Source of the DNA: Sinomonas albida | GTDB lineage: Bacteria > Actinomycetota > Actinomycetes > Actinomycetales > Micrococcaceae | DNA: 64,000 nt | Direction of reading: 5' to 3' | NCBI RefSeq assembly: GCF_004919045.1 | Contig: NZ_SWDW01000015.1 | Location: forward strand, 25,512 to 89,511 | Part shown: piece by piece, positions 29,995 to 39,678 of the stretch | Layout: each line of letters begins with the position of its first letter | How positions within the stretch are numbered: the first letter of the stretch is position 1 | Notes under the pieces: model-generated | What the model saw: the letters and a program-made list of their open reading frames with translations, nothing else | Told to the model about the DNA's origin: nothing | Databases searched by the model: none | Program-made: the position numbers and the translations under genes

Positions 29995-30639
29995 CTATAC
30001 GGGGGTGCCGTTGTTGTAGTAGGCGGTTGCGACTCCCGTTGTTGAGTTGAAGATCATGTACCCGTTCTGGAAGTTGCTCCGCTTGCCAGCCGGGTCGTTC
30101 ATCTCGTCCGAGATCGGATAGCCCAGGACGCTCCGTTCGTACCCGAGGGAGGCCCACTTGTCCCGGATCGCTCCGCGCACGTCGTGGGCTCCGGTCGAGG
30201 GCGTCCAGTAGATGGAGCCCGTCTGGAAGGCGTTGTAACGGCCGATCCCGTCGGGGGTTGTCGTCTCGTCCGTGGTCGGGAAGCCCATTGCCTGCTCCCA
30301 CCCGAGGGTCGCCCATTTGTCGTGGATCGCGCCATGCACCTCATGTGCGCCTGTCCCTGCGGTCCAGTAGATCGAGCCATCCTTCTGGAAGTGGTTGTAC
30401 CGGCCGCTGCCCCAAGGGGAGTTCGGAGTCGACGTCTCGTCGGTGATCGCCGCGCCGAGGACGCCGGACGCACCGCCAAGATTGTTGTACTCGGTCAGGA
30501 TCGCCCCGCCGACGGAGTAGTTGCCGGCGTAGTGCACCGTCAGCTCACCCACGAACGTGAACGTGGAGGCCCCGCCGGGCGTGGGTACCGACGTCGGTGT
30601 TGTGACGTTCGACGACGCGCCGTGGGCACCGCTTCTCAA
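29995..30639 (-). CDS. LGFP-repeat protein, apparently 5'-truncated
   Basis: The open frame is 214 residues and carries three LGFP repeats (about residues 45-100, 101-155 and 156-205), each with a GSIYWTxxTGAHxVxGAI core. LGFP modules are found on secreted actinobacterial cell-wall proteins. No signal peptide is present, and the first ~25 residues are encoded on the antisense of a lacI remnant (junction about 30565-30585). The original N-terminus, with its export signal and any catalytic domain, therefore seems to have been lost. Probably a gene fragment; expression and export are doubtful. Confidence 0.7.
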   Translation of the reverse strand: MRSGAHGASSNVTTPTSVPTPGGASTFTFVGELTVHYAGNYSVGGAILTEYNNLGGASGVLGAAITDETSTPNSPWGSGRYNHFQKDGSIYWTAGTGAHEVHGAIHDKWATLGWEQAMGFPTTDETTTPDGIGRYNAFQTGSIYWTPSTGAHDVRGAIRDKWASLGYERSVLGYPISDEMNDPAGKRSNFQNGYMIFNSTTGVATAYYNNGTPV

Positions 30640-30826
30640 CCCACCCGTCTCGGTCGTCTCCCAGCCCGCCTACGACATCGGAACCGAAGCCGCTCGCCTG
30701 CTCATGAGCAGGATCCATGGCGAGGGCCCGCCCATCGGACGCAAGACCACCCTCGCCACGACCCTCATCGTCAGGGACAGCTCCAGACGGCAAGTCACCG
30801 ACCCCCTGCATCAAAGGGCGTCGTAG
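30581..30826 (+). pseudogene. LacI-family regulator remnant (C-terminal ~80 residues)
   Basis: Translation gives VGVVTFDDAPWAPLLNPPVS, then YDIGTEAARLLMSRI and LIVRDSSRR. This is the end of a LacI/GalR effector-binding domain, from the strand before the inducer-contact FDDAPWA to the C-terminus. The HTH and the first two-thirds of the domain are missing, and the upstream sequence belongs to the convergent-strand LGFP gene. It is a decayed fragment left by a deletion or recombination. Confidence 0.8.
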
Positions 30827-30830
30827 AAGG

Positions 30831-30874
30831 CGAAGCCGAGCGTGACCGAGGCCGCCCGTCACGCTCGGACTTCG
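30831..30874 (+). terminator. Hairpin after the lacI remnant
   Basis: CCGAGCGTGAC (30836-30846) and GTCACGCTCGG (30858-30868) form an 11-bp stem. CGAAG/CTTCG extends it outside a one-nt bulge. It probably terminated the original lacI gene and now insulates the ybdK-type gene. Confidence 0.75.
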
Positions 30875-30961
30875 CGGCCTAAAGCCCCCGGGCCCTGAAT
30901 TAGACTTGGGACATTCTGTAGGGATGCCGCGGCAGGGCCGTGGCGCAGAGGCGGGGGCTGG

Positions 30962-32107
30962 ATGGACATCGACTTCGCTGCGTCGAAGCAGTCCACGATC
31001 GGCATGGAGTGGGAACTCGCCCTTGTGGATCGCCATGGCGGGGAGCTCGTGTCCGTCGCGCCCGAAGTCATGCGCCGCGTGTTCGACGAGCATCCCGAGC
31101 TGGCCGCCGACTGCCAGCGCGTCCATCAGGAGCTGCTCCTCAACACGGTCGAGCTCGTCACGGACGTCCACAACACCGTGGCCGAGGCCAAGGCCGACCT
31201 CGCCACAACCATGGCGGCGGTCCGCAGCGTCACCGACCGCATCGGCGTCGAGCTCTTCTCCGCGGGGAGCCATCCGTTCAGCCCGCCCCGCCTCCAGCCG
31301 GTCACGGACAAGGAGCGCTACGCGAAGCTCATCGACCGCACGCAGTGGTGGGGCCGGCAGATGGTCATCTACGGCGTCCACGTGCACATCGGTCTCGATC
31401 GCCGGGACAAGGCCCTGCCCGTGCTCGACGCCCTCGTGAACTATTTCCCGCACTTCCAGGCGCTCTCGGCCTCGAGCCCGTACTGGAGCGGCGAGGACAC
31501 CGGCTACGCGTCGCAGCGCGCGCTCATGTTCCAGCAGCTCCCCACCGCCGGCCTGCCGTTCCAGTTCCCCCGCTGGGAGGACTTCGAGCGCTACGTGGAC
31601 GACATGCTCACCACGGGCGTCATCGACATGATCAACGAGATCCGCTGGGACATCCGACCCGTGCCTCGGCTCGGGACCATCGAGATGCGCGTGTGCGACG
31701 GCCTTTCGACGCTCGAAGAAGTCGGCGCGATCGGCGCTCTCACGCAATGCCTCGTCGAGGAGGCCTCGCGCATCCTCGACGCCGGCGGCGCGATCCCGGT
31801 CATGCCCCCGTGGCACGTGCAGGAGAACAAGTGGCGCGCGGCCCGCTACGGCCTCGACGCGATCATCATCCTCGACGCCGCAGGGCACGAGCAGCTCGTC
31901 ACCGAGCACCTCGTCGAGACCCTGAATCGGCTCGAGCCCATCTCCCGTGACCTCGGCTGCGAGTCCGAGCTGCGCGACGTCGAGGGCATCCTGCGCCGCG
32001 GCGCCGGCTACCAGCGTCAGCGGCGCGTCGCCGAAATGCACGGCGGCGACCTGCGCGCCGTCGTCCTCGAGGAGGCGCGCCTCATGCGCCAAGGTCACCC
32101 CGGGTGA
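30962..32107 (+). CDS. Carboxylate-amine ligase, YbdK-type (glutamate-cysteine ligase family 2)
   Basis: 381 residues. TIGMEWELALVD and HQELLLNTVE open the fold, followed by SAGSHPFSPP, GVHVHIGL and TIEMRVCDGLSTLEE, all typical of the YbdK branch of GCS2. E. coli YbdK has weak glutamate-cysteine ligase activity. Mycothiol rather than glutathione is the expected thiol in this organism, so the real substrate pair is uncertain. The start is ATG 30962; a GGGGG lies about 8 nt upstream, and a TAGACT near 30902 is a likely -10. The following small gene overlaps its stop by 4 bp. Confidence 0.9.
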   Translation: MDIDFAASKQSTIGMEWELALVDRHGGELVSVAPEVMRRVFDEHPELAADCQRVHQELLLNTVELVTDVHNTVAEAKADLATTMAAVRSVTDRIGVELFSAGSHPFSPPRLQPVTDKERYAKLIDRTQWWGRQMVIYGVHVHIGLDRRDKALPVLDALVNYFPHFQALSASSPYWSGEDTGYASQRALMFQQLPTAGLPFQFPRWEDFERYVDDMLTTGVIDMINEIRWDIRPVPRLGTIEMRVCDGLSTLEEVGAIGALTQCLVEEASRILDAGGAIPVMPPWHVQENKWRAARYGLDAIIILDAAGHEQLVTEHLVETLNRLEPISRDLGCESELRDVEGILRRGAGYQRQRRVAEMHGGDLRAVVLEEARLMRQGHPG

Positions 32108-32289
32108 GCCCACACGACGCACGACGGCGCCGCTCGCCTGGGCGGCTCGTCTTCGTCGTCGCGGTGGTCGCCGTAGTCCTCGCGGTGACCTCGCACTTCC
32201 AGGCCGCGCTCATCGTCGCGGCGCTCGGGGCCGTCTATGCCCTCGTCGAGGCCGCGATCGCGTGGCGGCGGCGCGGCCCCCGCCGCTGA
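32104..32289 (+). CDS. Small membrane protein, 61 aa
   Basis: Start GTG 32104 overlaps the ybdK-type stop as GTGA, so it is translationally coupled. An Arg-rich N-terminus is followed by two closely spaced hydrophobic segments (LVFVVAVVAVVLAV; AALIVAALGAVYALVEAAI) and an Arg-rich tail, suggesting a small helical hairpin in the membrane. No homology recognised. Convergent with tsaD, 16 bp away. Confidence 0.65.
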   Translation: MSPHDARRRRSPGRLVFVVAVVAVVLAVTSHFQAALIVAALGAVYALVEAAIAWRRRGPRR

Positions 32290-32305
32290 GAAATCCGACC
32301 CGGGG

Positions 32306-33379
32306 TCAGACCGACACGGTCGTCACGGGCAGGGACGAGTCCGGCGCGAACGCGAGATCGCTCGGCGAGCCGCCGTCCATGATGACGCGGGCCGCGAGCG
32401 CGGCCACCATCGCGCCGTTGTCGGTGCACAGCGAGAAGGGCGGGACGGCGAGCGAGATGTCAGCGGCCGCGCAGCGTTCGGCCGTGAGCTCGCGCAGCCG
32501 CGAATTCGCGGCCACTCCCCCGCCGAGCAGCAGGTTGCGGATCCCGTGCTCGCGGCATGCGAGGATCGCCTTGGACGTCACGACGTCCACGACGGCCTCC
32601 TGGAACGACGCCGCGATGTCCGCCACCGGCACGGGCTTCCCTGCCGCCTCGTGCTGCTCGACGCAGCGCGCCACGGCCGTCTTGAGCCCGGAGAACGACC
32701 AGTCGTAGCGGTGCGGCCCGGGGGCCTCCGGGGAGCCCATGTACTTGGGCTGCGTGAGACCGCGCGGGAAGCGGAAAGCGCGCGGATCGCCCTGCTTCGC
32801 GAGCCGGTCGATGGCCGGGCCGCCGGGGTAGCCGAGGCCGAGGAGCCGGGCGACCTTGTCGTAGGCCTCGCCGGCGGCGTCGTCGATCGTCGAGCCGAGC
32901 AGCTCGACGTCGGACGCGATGTTCCGCACGCGGAGGATCTCGGTGTGCCCGCCCGAGACGAGGAGGGCCCCGAGGTCCTCGGGCAGCTCCCCGGCGTAGA
33001 CGCCGCCGTCGAGCAGCCCGACCCCCACGTGCGCCACGAGGTGGTTGATCGCGAACAGCGGCTTGCCCGTGGCCACGGCCAGCGCCTTCGCGGCGCACAC
33101 GCCGACCATGAGCGCTCCGGCGAGCCCGGGCCCGGACGTGACGGCGAGCGCGTCGACGTCCTCGAGCGCCACGCCCGCGGTGCCGAGGGCCTCGCGGAGC
33201 GTCGGCACCATGGCGTCGAGGTGCGCTCGGGACGCGATCTCCGGGATGACGCCGCCGAAGCGGACGTGCTCCTCCATGGAGGAGGAGACGGTGTTGGCCA
33301 GGAGCGTCGCACCACGCACGATCCCCACGCCGGTCTCGTCGCACGAAGACTCGATGCCGAGCACGAGCGGCTGGTTCAC
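32306..33379 (-). CDS. tsaD: tRNA N6-adenosine threonylcarbamoyltransferase
   Basis: 357 residues of the Kae1/TsaD ASKHA family: [15 protein letters not shown] at the start, the metal-binding INHLVAHV (two histidines), [10 protein letters not shown], and [12 protein letters not shown]. With TsaB and TsaE it transfers threonylcarbamoyl to A37 of ANN-decoding tRNAs. Start GTG 33379 has GGAGG upstream and overlaps the rimI stop by 4 bp. It is the last gene of alr-tsaE-tsaB-rimI-tsaD. Confidence 0.96.
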   Translation of the reverse strand: MNQPLVLGIESSCDETGVGIVRGATLLANTVSSSMEEHVRFGGVIPEIASRAHLDAMVPTLREALGTAGVALEDVDALAVTSGPGLAGALMVGVCAAKALAVATGKPLFAINHLVAHVGVGLLDGGVYAGELPEDLGALLVSGGHTEILRVRNIASDVELLGSTIDDAAGEAYDKVARLLGLGYPGGPAIDRLAKQGDPRAFRFPRGLTQPKYMGSPEAPGPHRYDWSFSGLKTAVARCVEQHEAAGKPVPVADIAASFQEAVVDVVTSKAILACREHGIRNLLLGGGVAANSRLRELTAERCAAADISLAVPPFSLCTDNGAMVAALAARVIMDGGSPSDLAFAPDSSLPVTTVSV

Positions 33380-33900
33380 TGGGTTCCTCCCTCGCCCGAG
33401 GGCGGGACCTCGAGCGGCAGCTGCATGATGAGCGCGTCGACGCCGTCGCGGTAGTAGCGGCGGCGCGTGTGGATCTGCGCGAAGCCGAAGCGCCGGTACA
33501 GGCCCTGCGCGCGCGGATTGTCGGCCCGGACCTCGAGCAGCACATCCCGGGCGCCGCGGCGGCGCGCCTCCGCGATGAGCTCCGTGAGCACCGCGGAGCC
33601 GATCCCGAGGCCCTCGCGCTCGGGCACGACGGCGATGGTCTGCACATCGGCGATCGGCGGCACGCACATGACTCCCGCATACGCGACGATCCGCGGCACC
33701 CCATCGGGCCCGGCCTCCTCCGCCACGTAGTAGCGGCGCGTCGACGGCTGCGAGAGCTCGTCGCGGAACATGCGCTCGGGCCACGCGTCGATCGGGAAGA
33801 GCGCCAGCTCGAGCTCGTGCACGGCGGGAACGTCCGCCTCGGTCATGTCGCGGAGCACGACGCCGCGAGGCATCCCGCCAGCTTGGGCCGCGGCACTCAT
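33376..33900 (-). CDS. rimI: Ribosomal-protein-alanine N-acetyltransferase
   Basis: 174 residues, GNAT fold. [21 protein letters not shown] opens, then [23 protein letters not shown] (the acetyl-CoA loop EGLGIG) and [19 protein letters not shown], the RimI signature. It acetylates the N-terminal alanine of S18 in E. coli. The start is ATG 33900, overlapping the tsaB stop by 4 bp; an internal Met10 is possible. Position between tsaB and tsaD is conserved in actinobacteria. Confidence 0.93.
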   Translation of the reverse strand: MSAAAQAGGMPRGVVLRDMTEADVPAVHELELALFPIDAWPERMFRDELSQPSTRRYYVAEEAGPDGVPRIVAYAGVMCVPPIADVQTIAVVPEREGLGIGSAVLTELIAEARRRGARDVLLEVRADNPRAQGLYRRFGFAQIHTRRRYYRDGVDALIMQLPLEVPPSGEGGTQ

Positions 33901-34646
33901 AGGGCCTTCTTCCGCGGGCCGGGCACTTGGGCGTCCGATTCGCGCAGATACTTCGGCGCGGTGTCCAGAAGCGCTTCCCCGCGGGCGAGCCGCTCGACGG
34001 CCGCGTGCCCGAGCGAGGCCGCGGTCGGTTGGGCGCGCTCGAAGCCGGGGACGACGGCGGCGCCCGCCTCCGCGAGCTTCTCGCCGTAGATTCCCGCACC
34101 CGAGCCGTACACGGGGAGTGCCGGAAGCGCGTCCGGGTAGGCGACGTGGGGGCCGTCCGCGAGCGCGCCCGCGGCCGTGTAGCGGGCCCAGTAGACCTCG
34201 CGGCGGCGGGCGTCCGTCGCGACGAGGAAGTCGGACGACGGCGGCGCGGGCCGCTGCCCGTCCGGCGCGCCGAGCGTGGAGGTCGAGCGGACGGAGTCTG
34301 CCTGCGCAGGGGTCCCCGCGAGCACGTCCCACGCGATCGCGTCGAGGCTCATGAGGCCGGCGAGGGGCGTGCCCCAGGCGAACGCGAGGGCGCGGGCCGT
34401 CGCGATCCCCGAGCGCAGGCCCGTGAACGGCCCCGGCCCGACGCCCACGACGATCCTGTCCACGGCCGCCCCCGTGAGGTCCTGCTCCGCGAGGAGGGCC
34501 CGGATGGCGGGCGCGAGGACCTCGGCATGGGACTTGGTGTCTTCCGTGGCGAACTCGGCGAGGACCGACGCCTCGCGCTCGTCGCCGTGCCAGCGCAGGA
34601 TCGCGGCGGAGGCAATCGCGGAGGTGTCGATCGCGAGCAGGATCAT
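33897..34646 (-). CDS. tsaB: tRNA threonylcarbamoyladenosine biosynthesis protein TsaB
   Basis: 249 residues. [13 protein letters not shown] is the degenerate ASKHA phosphate loop, and [23 protein letters not shown] is the TsaB signature and TsaD contact region. ATG 34646 overlaps the tsaE stop by 4 bp. TsaB is the scaffold partner of TsaD. A stretch around residues 120-150 ([18 protein letters not shown]) is an insert rich in Pro/Ser. Confidence 0.94.
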   Translation of the reverse strand: MILLAIDTSAIASAAILRWHGDEREASVLAEFATEDTKSHAEVLAPAIRALLAEQDLTGAAVDRIVVGVGPGPFTGLRSGIATARALAFAWGTPLAGLMSLDAIAWDVLAGTPAQADSVRSTSTLGAPDGQRPAPPSSDFLVATDARRREVYWARYTAAGALADGPHVAYPDALPALPVYGSGAGIYGEKLAEAGAAVVPGFERAQPTAASLGHAAVERLARGEALLDTAPKYLRESDAQVPGPRKKAL

Positions 34647-35296
34647 CGCTTGCCTCCCGTCGGCGCCGCGGCCAGCTCGGTCCCCGGCAGCGCGGGCGGC
34701 TGTGCCCAGCGCGGACCGAAGCCCCGGACGATCATGAGGCGGGGCTCGTCGTCGTCGTACTCCTCGTCGACGGGTGCGTCGTCGAGGTCGGGATCGAAGT
34801 CCATGTCCGGGTCCGCGTCGACCGCGCCCGCCCACACGCCGGGGCCGGCCGGCCCGCGGACGAGCTCGATGTCGAGCCACGACTCCGCGAGGTGCTCGAC
34901 GCGCCCGCGGCCCCACTCGACGACCGTGACGGAGGAATCCGCCCAGTTCTCGAGGTCGAGGTCGTCGATCTCCCCCTCGCCCTCGAGGCGGTACGCGTCG
35001 ACGTGCACGAGGTCGGGGCCCCCTGGCCGGGGCCCGTCCGGCAGGTTCGGGTGGATGCGGACCAGGACGAACGTCGGTGAGATGATTCCGCCGCGCACCC
35101 CGAGGCCCGCGCCGAGGCCCTGCGTGAACGTCGTCTTGCCGGCGCCGAGGCCTCCCGTCAGCACGAGGACGTCCCCCGCCTCAAGGATGCGGCCGAGCGC
35201 CGCACCGATCGCCTGAGTCTCCTCCGCCGTCGTCGGCCGCGCGCGAAGCTCCCACGCCGGCGAGGCCGACGACGGCGCGGCGGGACCACCGCTCAC
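34643..35296 (-). CDS. tsaE: tRNA threonylcarbamoyladenosine biosynthesis ATPase TsaE, with acidic extension
   Basis: 217 residues against about 150 usual. Walker A GGLGAGKT is at 48-55, with SPTFVLVR and HVDAYRLEG following, and VVEWGRG around 125-131. Residues about 158-184 are an acidic Asp/Glu-rich segment inserted before the C-terminal RLMIVRGFGPRW strand. GTG 35296 overlaps the alr stop by 4 bp. The ATPase drives the TsaB-TsaD complex. The acidic insert is a lineage-specific addition whose role is unknown. Confidence 0.93.
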   Translation of the reverse strand: MSGGPAAPSSASPAWELRARPTTAEETQAIGAALGRILEAGDVLVLTGGLGAGKTTFTQGLGAGLGVRGGIISPTFVLVRIHPNLPDGPRPGGPDLVHVDAYRLEGEGEIDDLDLENWADSSVTVVEWGRGRVEHLAESWLDIELVRGPAGPGVWAGAVDADPDMDFDPDLDDAPVDEEYDDDEPRLMIVRGFGPRWAQPPALPGTELAAAPTGGKR

Positions 35297-36510
35297 GCGG
35301 CGCCCCCGGCGGTCGTCGCCGCGGCGTCCGCGGGAGCGGAAGCGCGGTGCTCCGCCGAGTCCACGTGGATGCGGGGCACGCGCGGGCTGATCCGCGTGAC
35401 GATCTCGTAGTTGATGGTGCCGGCGGCGCGCGCCCAGTCGTCGGCCGTGGGGCCGCCGTCCTCGCCCGTGCCGAACAGGACCGCCTCGGAGCCGGCGACC
35501 GCCTCGAGATCGGCCTCGGGGCCGAGGTCCACGACCATCTGGTCCATCGCGACGCGGCCCACGACCCGGTACGTCCGGTCCGCGATCCGGACCGGGCCGC
35601 CGTCCGACGTGCGCGGAACCCCGTCCGCGTAGCCGAGCGGGATGAGCCCGAGCGCGCTCTCCCCTGGCGTGCGGTACGTGAGTCCGTAGCTCACGCCCTG
35701 GCCGGCCGGGACGCGCTTGCACTGGGACACGAGCGTGCGCAGGGTCATGGCGGGGCGCAGGCCCAGATCGCGCGCGGACTGCTCGGGGAAAGGGGACAGG
35801 CCATATACCGAGATGCCCGCGCGCACGAGGTCGAAGTGCGAGTCGGGCCGCGAGAAGATCGCGGGCGAATTGGCGATATGGCGGACCTCGAGGTCGCAGC
35901 CGGCGTCCTCGGCGAGCGCAACCGCGTCGCGAAACACGTCGAGCTGGACGTCCGTCTCGGGGCGGTCGGGCTCGTCCGCCACGGCGAGGTGGCTGAACAC
36001 GCCGACCACGCGCAGGAGCCCCTGATCCTGGTAGTCGGTGGCCTCGTCGAGCACCGACTCCCAGCGGTCCGGGGTCACGCCGTTGCGGCCCAGACCCGTG
36101 TCGATCTTGAGGTGCACGCGAGCGGGGCGCTCCTGCTCGCGCGCTGCCTGGACGATCTGGCCGAGCTCCCAGCCTGAGCAGCCAAGGTCGACGCCGGCGC
36201 CCACCGCCGCGGAGAAGTTGCTCTCGGCCGTGTGCAGCCAGGCGAGAGTCGGGGCCTCGATGCCCGCGGCGCGCAGCGCGAGGGCCTCGCCGATGTGCGC
36301 GACCCCGAGCCACGACGCGCCCGCCTCGAGCGCCGCGCGCGCCACGGGGACGGCCCCGTGGCCGTAGGCATCCGCCTTCACAACCGCCATCACGCGGGAG
36401 GGTGCGGCGACGGTGCGCAGCAGGCGAACGTTGTGGCGAATCGCCTCAAGATCGACGACGGCGGCCCTCTCCGGGAGGCGTTCGGCTGCGGGGTGGAGCG
36501 TGGAAGTCAC
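35293..36510 (-). CDS. alr: Alanine racemase
   Basis: About 405 residues. AVVKADAYGHGAVPVA holds the PLP lysine, SYGLTYRTPGESALGLIPLGYADG carries the second catalytic tyrosine region split across short motifs, and GRVAMDQMVVDLG is also conserved. It supplies D-alanine for peptidoglycan. Start choice: TAGACT at 36518-36523 leaves 7 nt before GTG 36510, fitting the leaderless rule; GTG 36516 would be only 1 nt from the box. It heads the alr-tsaE-tsaB-rimI-tsaD operon and diverges from mshA. In most actinobacteria nnr lies upstream of alr; here nnr is 25 kb away. Confidence 0.95.
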   Translation of the reverse strand: MTSTLHPAAERLPERAAVVDLEAIRHNVRLLRTVAAPSRVMAVVKADAYGHGAVPVARAALEAGASWLGVAHIGEALALRAAGIEAPTLAWLHTAESNFSAAVGAGVDLGCSGWELGQIVQAAREQERPARVHLKIDTGLGRNGVTPDRWESVLDEATDYQDQGLLRVVGVFSHLAVADEPDRPETDVQLDVFRDAVALAEDAGCDLEVRHIANSPAIFSRPDSHFDLVRAGISVYGLSPFPEQSARDLGLRPAMTLRTLVSQCKRVPAGQGVSYGLTYRTPGESALGLIPLGYADGVPRTSDGGPVRIADRTYRVVGRVAMDQMVVDLGPEADLEAVAGSEAVLFGTGEDGGPTADDWARAAGTINYEIVTRISPRVPRIHVDSAEHRASAPADAAATTAGGAA

Positions 36511-36554
36511 GCCCACGAGTCTATTCCAGCCCGGGGAAACCGTAGCCTTGTAGG

Positions 36555-37814
36555 GTGCAGCACCAGGACCGCGTGGCGATGATCAGCCTCCACACGTCGC
36601 CCCTCGAGCAACCCGGCGCGGGCGACGCGGGCGGCATGAACGTCTATATCAGCCACCTCGCGCGCGCCCTCGCGGCGGACGGTCTCGGGGTGGACATCTT
36701 CACGCGAGCAACCGATCCGGCCCAGCCGGACACGGTCGCGATCGCCCCCGGCGTCTCGGTACACCACATCTCGGCCGGACCGCCTCGGCGCCTTGCGAAG
36801 GAGCAGATGCCGCCGCTCGCCGACGAATTCGCGGAGGGCATCCTCGACCGCATGGACGGCCTGACGCGCCCGCGGGCCGTCCACAGCCACTACTGGGTCT
36901 CGGGCCTTGCGGGGCTGCGCGCGGCGAGGGAATGGGACGTCCCGCTCGTGCACACGATGCACACGATGGCGCGCGTGAAGAACCGCCATCTCGCCGCGGG
37001 TGACGTGCCAGAACCCTCGTGGCGCGAGCGTGGAGAGCAGCGCATCGCCGAGGCTGCAGCACGCTTCACGGCCAACACGGCCGCCGAGCGAGACGAACTC
37101 GTCCGGCACTACGGCGTGGACGAGGACCTCATCGACGTCGTGAGCCCGGGGGTCGACCTCGACGTCTTCCGGCCGGCGTTCCGCTCGCGGGCTCGTGTCG
37201 CGTCCGGCGTGCCGGCCGCCTCGTTCCACGTCCTGTTCGCCGGCCGCCTCCAGCGTCTCAAGGGGCCGCAGGTCCTCGTGGCCGCGGCGGGCGAGCTGCG
37301 CCGCCGTCGTCCGGACATCCCGCTCGTGGTGAGCGTCATCGGCGCGCCGAGCGGCTCGCTCGGCCTGGACCTCGACGAGCTCGCGCGGGAGGAGGGGCTC
37401 GACGGCGTGGTGCACCGCCTGCCGCCCGTCCCGGCCGGCGTCCTCGCCGAGTGGTTCCGCTCCGCGGACGTGCTTGCTATGCCGAGCTACTCCGAGTCCT
37501 TCGGGCTCGTCGCGCTCGAGGCGCAGGCGTGCGGCACCCCCGTGGTCGCGGCGCGCGTGGGCGGGCTCCCGAAGGCGGTGTGCGACGGGCGCACGGGCTT
37601 CCTGGTCCAGGGCCACGACCCCGCCGACTGGGCGGCCGTGCTCGAGCAGCTCTACGACGACCCCGTGACGCGCGTGGACCTGGGCCGGGCCGCGTCGATG
37701 TACGCGCAGCGCTTCGGTTGGGACCAGACCGCCGAGGGCACGCGCGCCGCGTACCGGCGAGCCGTGCGCGCCCATGCGGCGGCGCATCCGGTGGTCGTCT
37801 CGCCGTCTGTCTAA
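36555..37814 (+). CDS. mshA: D-inositol-3-phosphate glycosyltransferase (mycothiol synthesis)
   Basis: 419 residues, GT4 family, GT-B fold. MISLHTSPLEQPGAGDAGGM is the MshA N-terminal signature, GRLQRLKGPQVLV marks the donor domain, and ESFGLVALEAQACGTPVVA is the E-x7-E sugar-nucleotide motif. MshA links GlcNAc to inositol-3-phosphate, the first step to mycothiol; ino1, which makes that acceptor, is 10 kb away. Start GTG 36555 lies 6 nt after TAGCCT (36543-36548), leaderless type; ATG 36579 is the alternative. Confidence 0.93.
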   Translation: MQHQDRVAMISLHTSPLEQPGAGDAGGMNVYISHLARALAADGLGVDIFTRATDPAQPDTVAIAPGVSVHHISAGPPRRLAKEQMPPLADEFAEGILDRMDGLTRPRAVHSHYWVSGLAGLRAAREWDVPLVHTMHTMARVKNRHLAAGDVPEPSWRERGEQRIAEAAARFTANTAAERDELVRHYGVDEDLIDVVSPGVDLDVFRPAFRSRARVASGVPAASFHVLFAGRLQRLKGPQVLVAAAGELRRRRPDIPLVVSVIGAPSGSLGLDLDELAREEGLDGVVHRLPPVPAGVLAEWFRSADVLAMPSYSESFGLVALEAQACGTPVVAARVGGLPKAVCDGRTGFLVQGHDPADWAAVLEQLYDDPVTRVDLGRAASMYAQRFGWDQTAEGTRAAYRRAVRAHAAAHPVVVSPSV

Positions 37815-37865
37815 GCCGTGCGCCGTTGGACTGCACGCAGTCATACCGCGCGGTAGGGTGGCCCC

Positions 37866-39551
37866 ATGAGCGCCCCGGCAGCGACGCCAAGCGACCTCGA
37901 AATCGCCCAGTCCGCGACCCTTCGCCCCATCCAGGACATCGCCGCGGGCGTGGGACTCCCCCTCGACGCCCTCGAGCTGTACGGGCGGTACAAGGCCAAG
38001 ATCGACGTCGACCGCCTGCCGCGGGCGGGACGGCTCGGCCAGGTGGTGCTCGTCTCGGGCGTCTCCCCGACCCCAGCGGGCGAAGGGAAGTCGACGCTCA
38101 CCGTGGGCCTCGCGGACTCGCTCGCGCGGGCCGGGAAGCGCACCATGGTCGCCCTGCGCGAGCCGAGCCTCGGCCCGATCCTCGGGATGAAGGGTGGCGC
38201 GACGGGCGGCGGCCGGTCGCAGGTGCTGCCCATGGAGGACATCAACCTCCACTTCACGGGCGACTTCCACGCGATCACGAGCGCGAACAACGCGCTGTGT
38301 GCGCTCATCGACAACCACATCTTCCAGGGCAACGAGCTCGGGATCGACCCCCGGCGCATCTCGTTCCGCCGGGTCATGGACATGAACGATCGGGCCCTGC
38401 GGGAGATCGTCGTGGGCCTGGGCGGCCCCGCGCAGGGAGTCCCTCGGCAGGACGGCTTCGACATCACGGTCGCGTCCGAGGTCATGGCCGTGTTCTGCCT
38501 CGCCAGCTCGGCCGCTGACCTCACCGAGCGCCTCGCGCGCATCACCGTGGGGTACACGTACGGGCGCAAGCCCGTCACGGTGGCAGACCTCGGCGCCCAA
38601 GGCGTCATGGCGATGCTGCTCAAGGACGCGATCAAGCCGAACCTCGTCCAGACGCTCGCCGGGACGCCCGCGCTCGTGCACGGGGGCCCGTTCGCGAATA
38701 TCGCGCACGGCTGCAACTCGGTCCTCGCGACGACGACGGCGCGCCGGCTCGCCGAGGTCGTCGTGACGGAGGCCGGCTTCGGCGCGGACCTCGGCGCCGA
38801 GAAGTTCGTGGACATCAAGGCGAGGTACGCGGACGTGGCGCCTTCCGCCGTCGTCCTCGTGGCGACCGTCCGCGCGCTCAAGATGCACGGCGGCGTGCCG
38901 AAGGATCGCCTCCGCGAGCCGGACGCGGCCGCGGTGGCCCGCGGGACGGCGAACCTCGCGCGGCACGTGGCGACGGTGCGCAAGCTAGGCCTCGAGCCGA
39001 TCGTCGCCGTCAATCAATTCACGGCGGACACACCCGCCGAACTCGACGCGATCCTCGACTGGTGCCGCGGTGCAGGGCTGCGCGCGGCGGTCGCGGACGT
39101 CTGGGGCCGGGGCGGAGGGGGCGACGGCGGCGACGAACTCGCGCGCGAAGTGCTCGCCGCACTCGAGTCGCCGGGGAGGTGCCGGCAGCTCTATCCGCTC
39201 GAGGCGACCGTCGAGGAGAAGATCCTGACGATCGTCCGGGAGGTCTACGGGGGCGCCGACGTCGAGTTTTCGGAGCGGGCGTGCCGCCAGCTCGCGCAGA
39301 TCCGCGAGAACGGCTGGGACCGCCTCCCCGTATGCATGGCGAAGACCCAGTATTCCTTCACGGACGACGCCTCGCGCCTTGGCGCGCCCGAGGGCTTCAC
39401 GGTGCACGTGCGCGAGCTGTGGCCGCGCACGGGCGCGGGGTTCATCGTGGCCGTGACCGGGGCGCTCATGACGATGCCCGGACTCCCGAAGGAACCCGCC
39501 GCGCTGCGGATGGGGCTCGACGGGCAAGGGCGAGCGGTCGGCCTGTTCTGA
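37866..39551 (+). CDS. fhs: Formate-tetrahydrofolate ligase
   Basis: 561 residues. The P-loop [36 protein letters not shown] and [14 protein letters not shown] are all family motifs. The enzyme makes 10-formyl-THF from formate, THF and ATP. The ATG at 37866 follows TAGGGT (37854-37859) by 6 nt, a clear leaderless layout. It is 51 bp after mshA but has its own promoter. Confidence 0.96.
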   Translation: MSAPAATPSDLEIAQSATLRPIQDIAAGVGLPLDALELYGRYKAKIDVDRLPRAGRLGQVVLVSGVSPTPAGEGKSTLTVGLADSLARAGKRTMVALREPSLGPILGMKGGATGGGRSQVLPMEDINLHFTGDFHAITSANNALCALIDNHIFQGNELGIDPRRISFRRVMDMNDRALREIVVGLGGPAQGVPRQDGFDITVASEVMAVFCLASSAADLTERLARITVGYTYGRKPVTVADLGAQGVMAMLLKDAIKPNLVQTLAGTPALVHGGPFANIAHGCNSVLATTTARRLAEVVVTEAGFGADLGAEKFVDIKARYADVAPSAVVLVATVRALKMHGGVPKDRLREPDAAAVARGTANLARHVATVRKLGLEPIVAVNQFTADTPAELDAILDWCRGAGLRAAVADVWGRGGGGDGGDELAREVLAALESPGRCRQLYPLEATVEEKILTIVREVYGGADVEFSERACRQLAQIRENGWDRLPVCMAKTQYSFTDDASRLGAPEGFTVHVRELWPRTGAGFIVAVTGALMTMPGLPKEPAALRMGLDGQGRAVGLF

Positions 39552-39678
39552 CGGCTCTCGTGCCTCTGGGACGGGTGTGCCACGGTGACGTCGCAACCCC
39601 GTCGAGGACCGAAAACTTGTAGAGTTTGACTTGACAACGCTGACCAGATGGGGGCCAGCACGAAGGGCACGACGGACT

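Noticed and set aside
30962..32107. Glutathione biosynthesis gshA
   Set aside because: The sequence is of the YbdK branch, and mycothiol genes indicate a different thiol, so a gshA symbol would overstate function.
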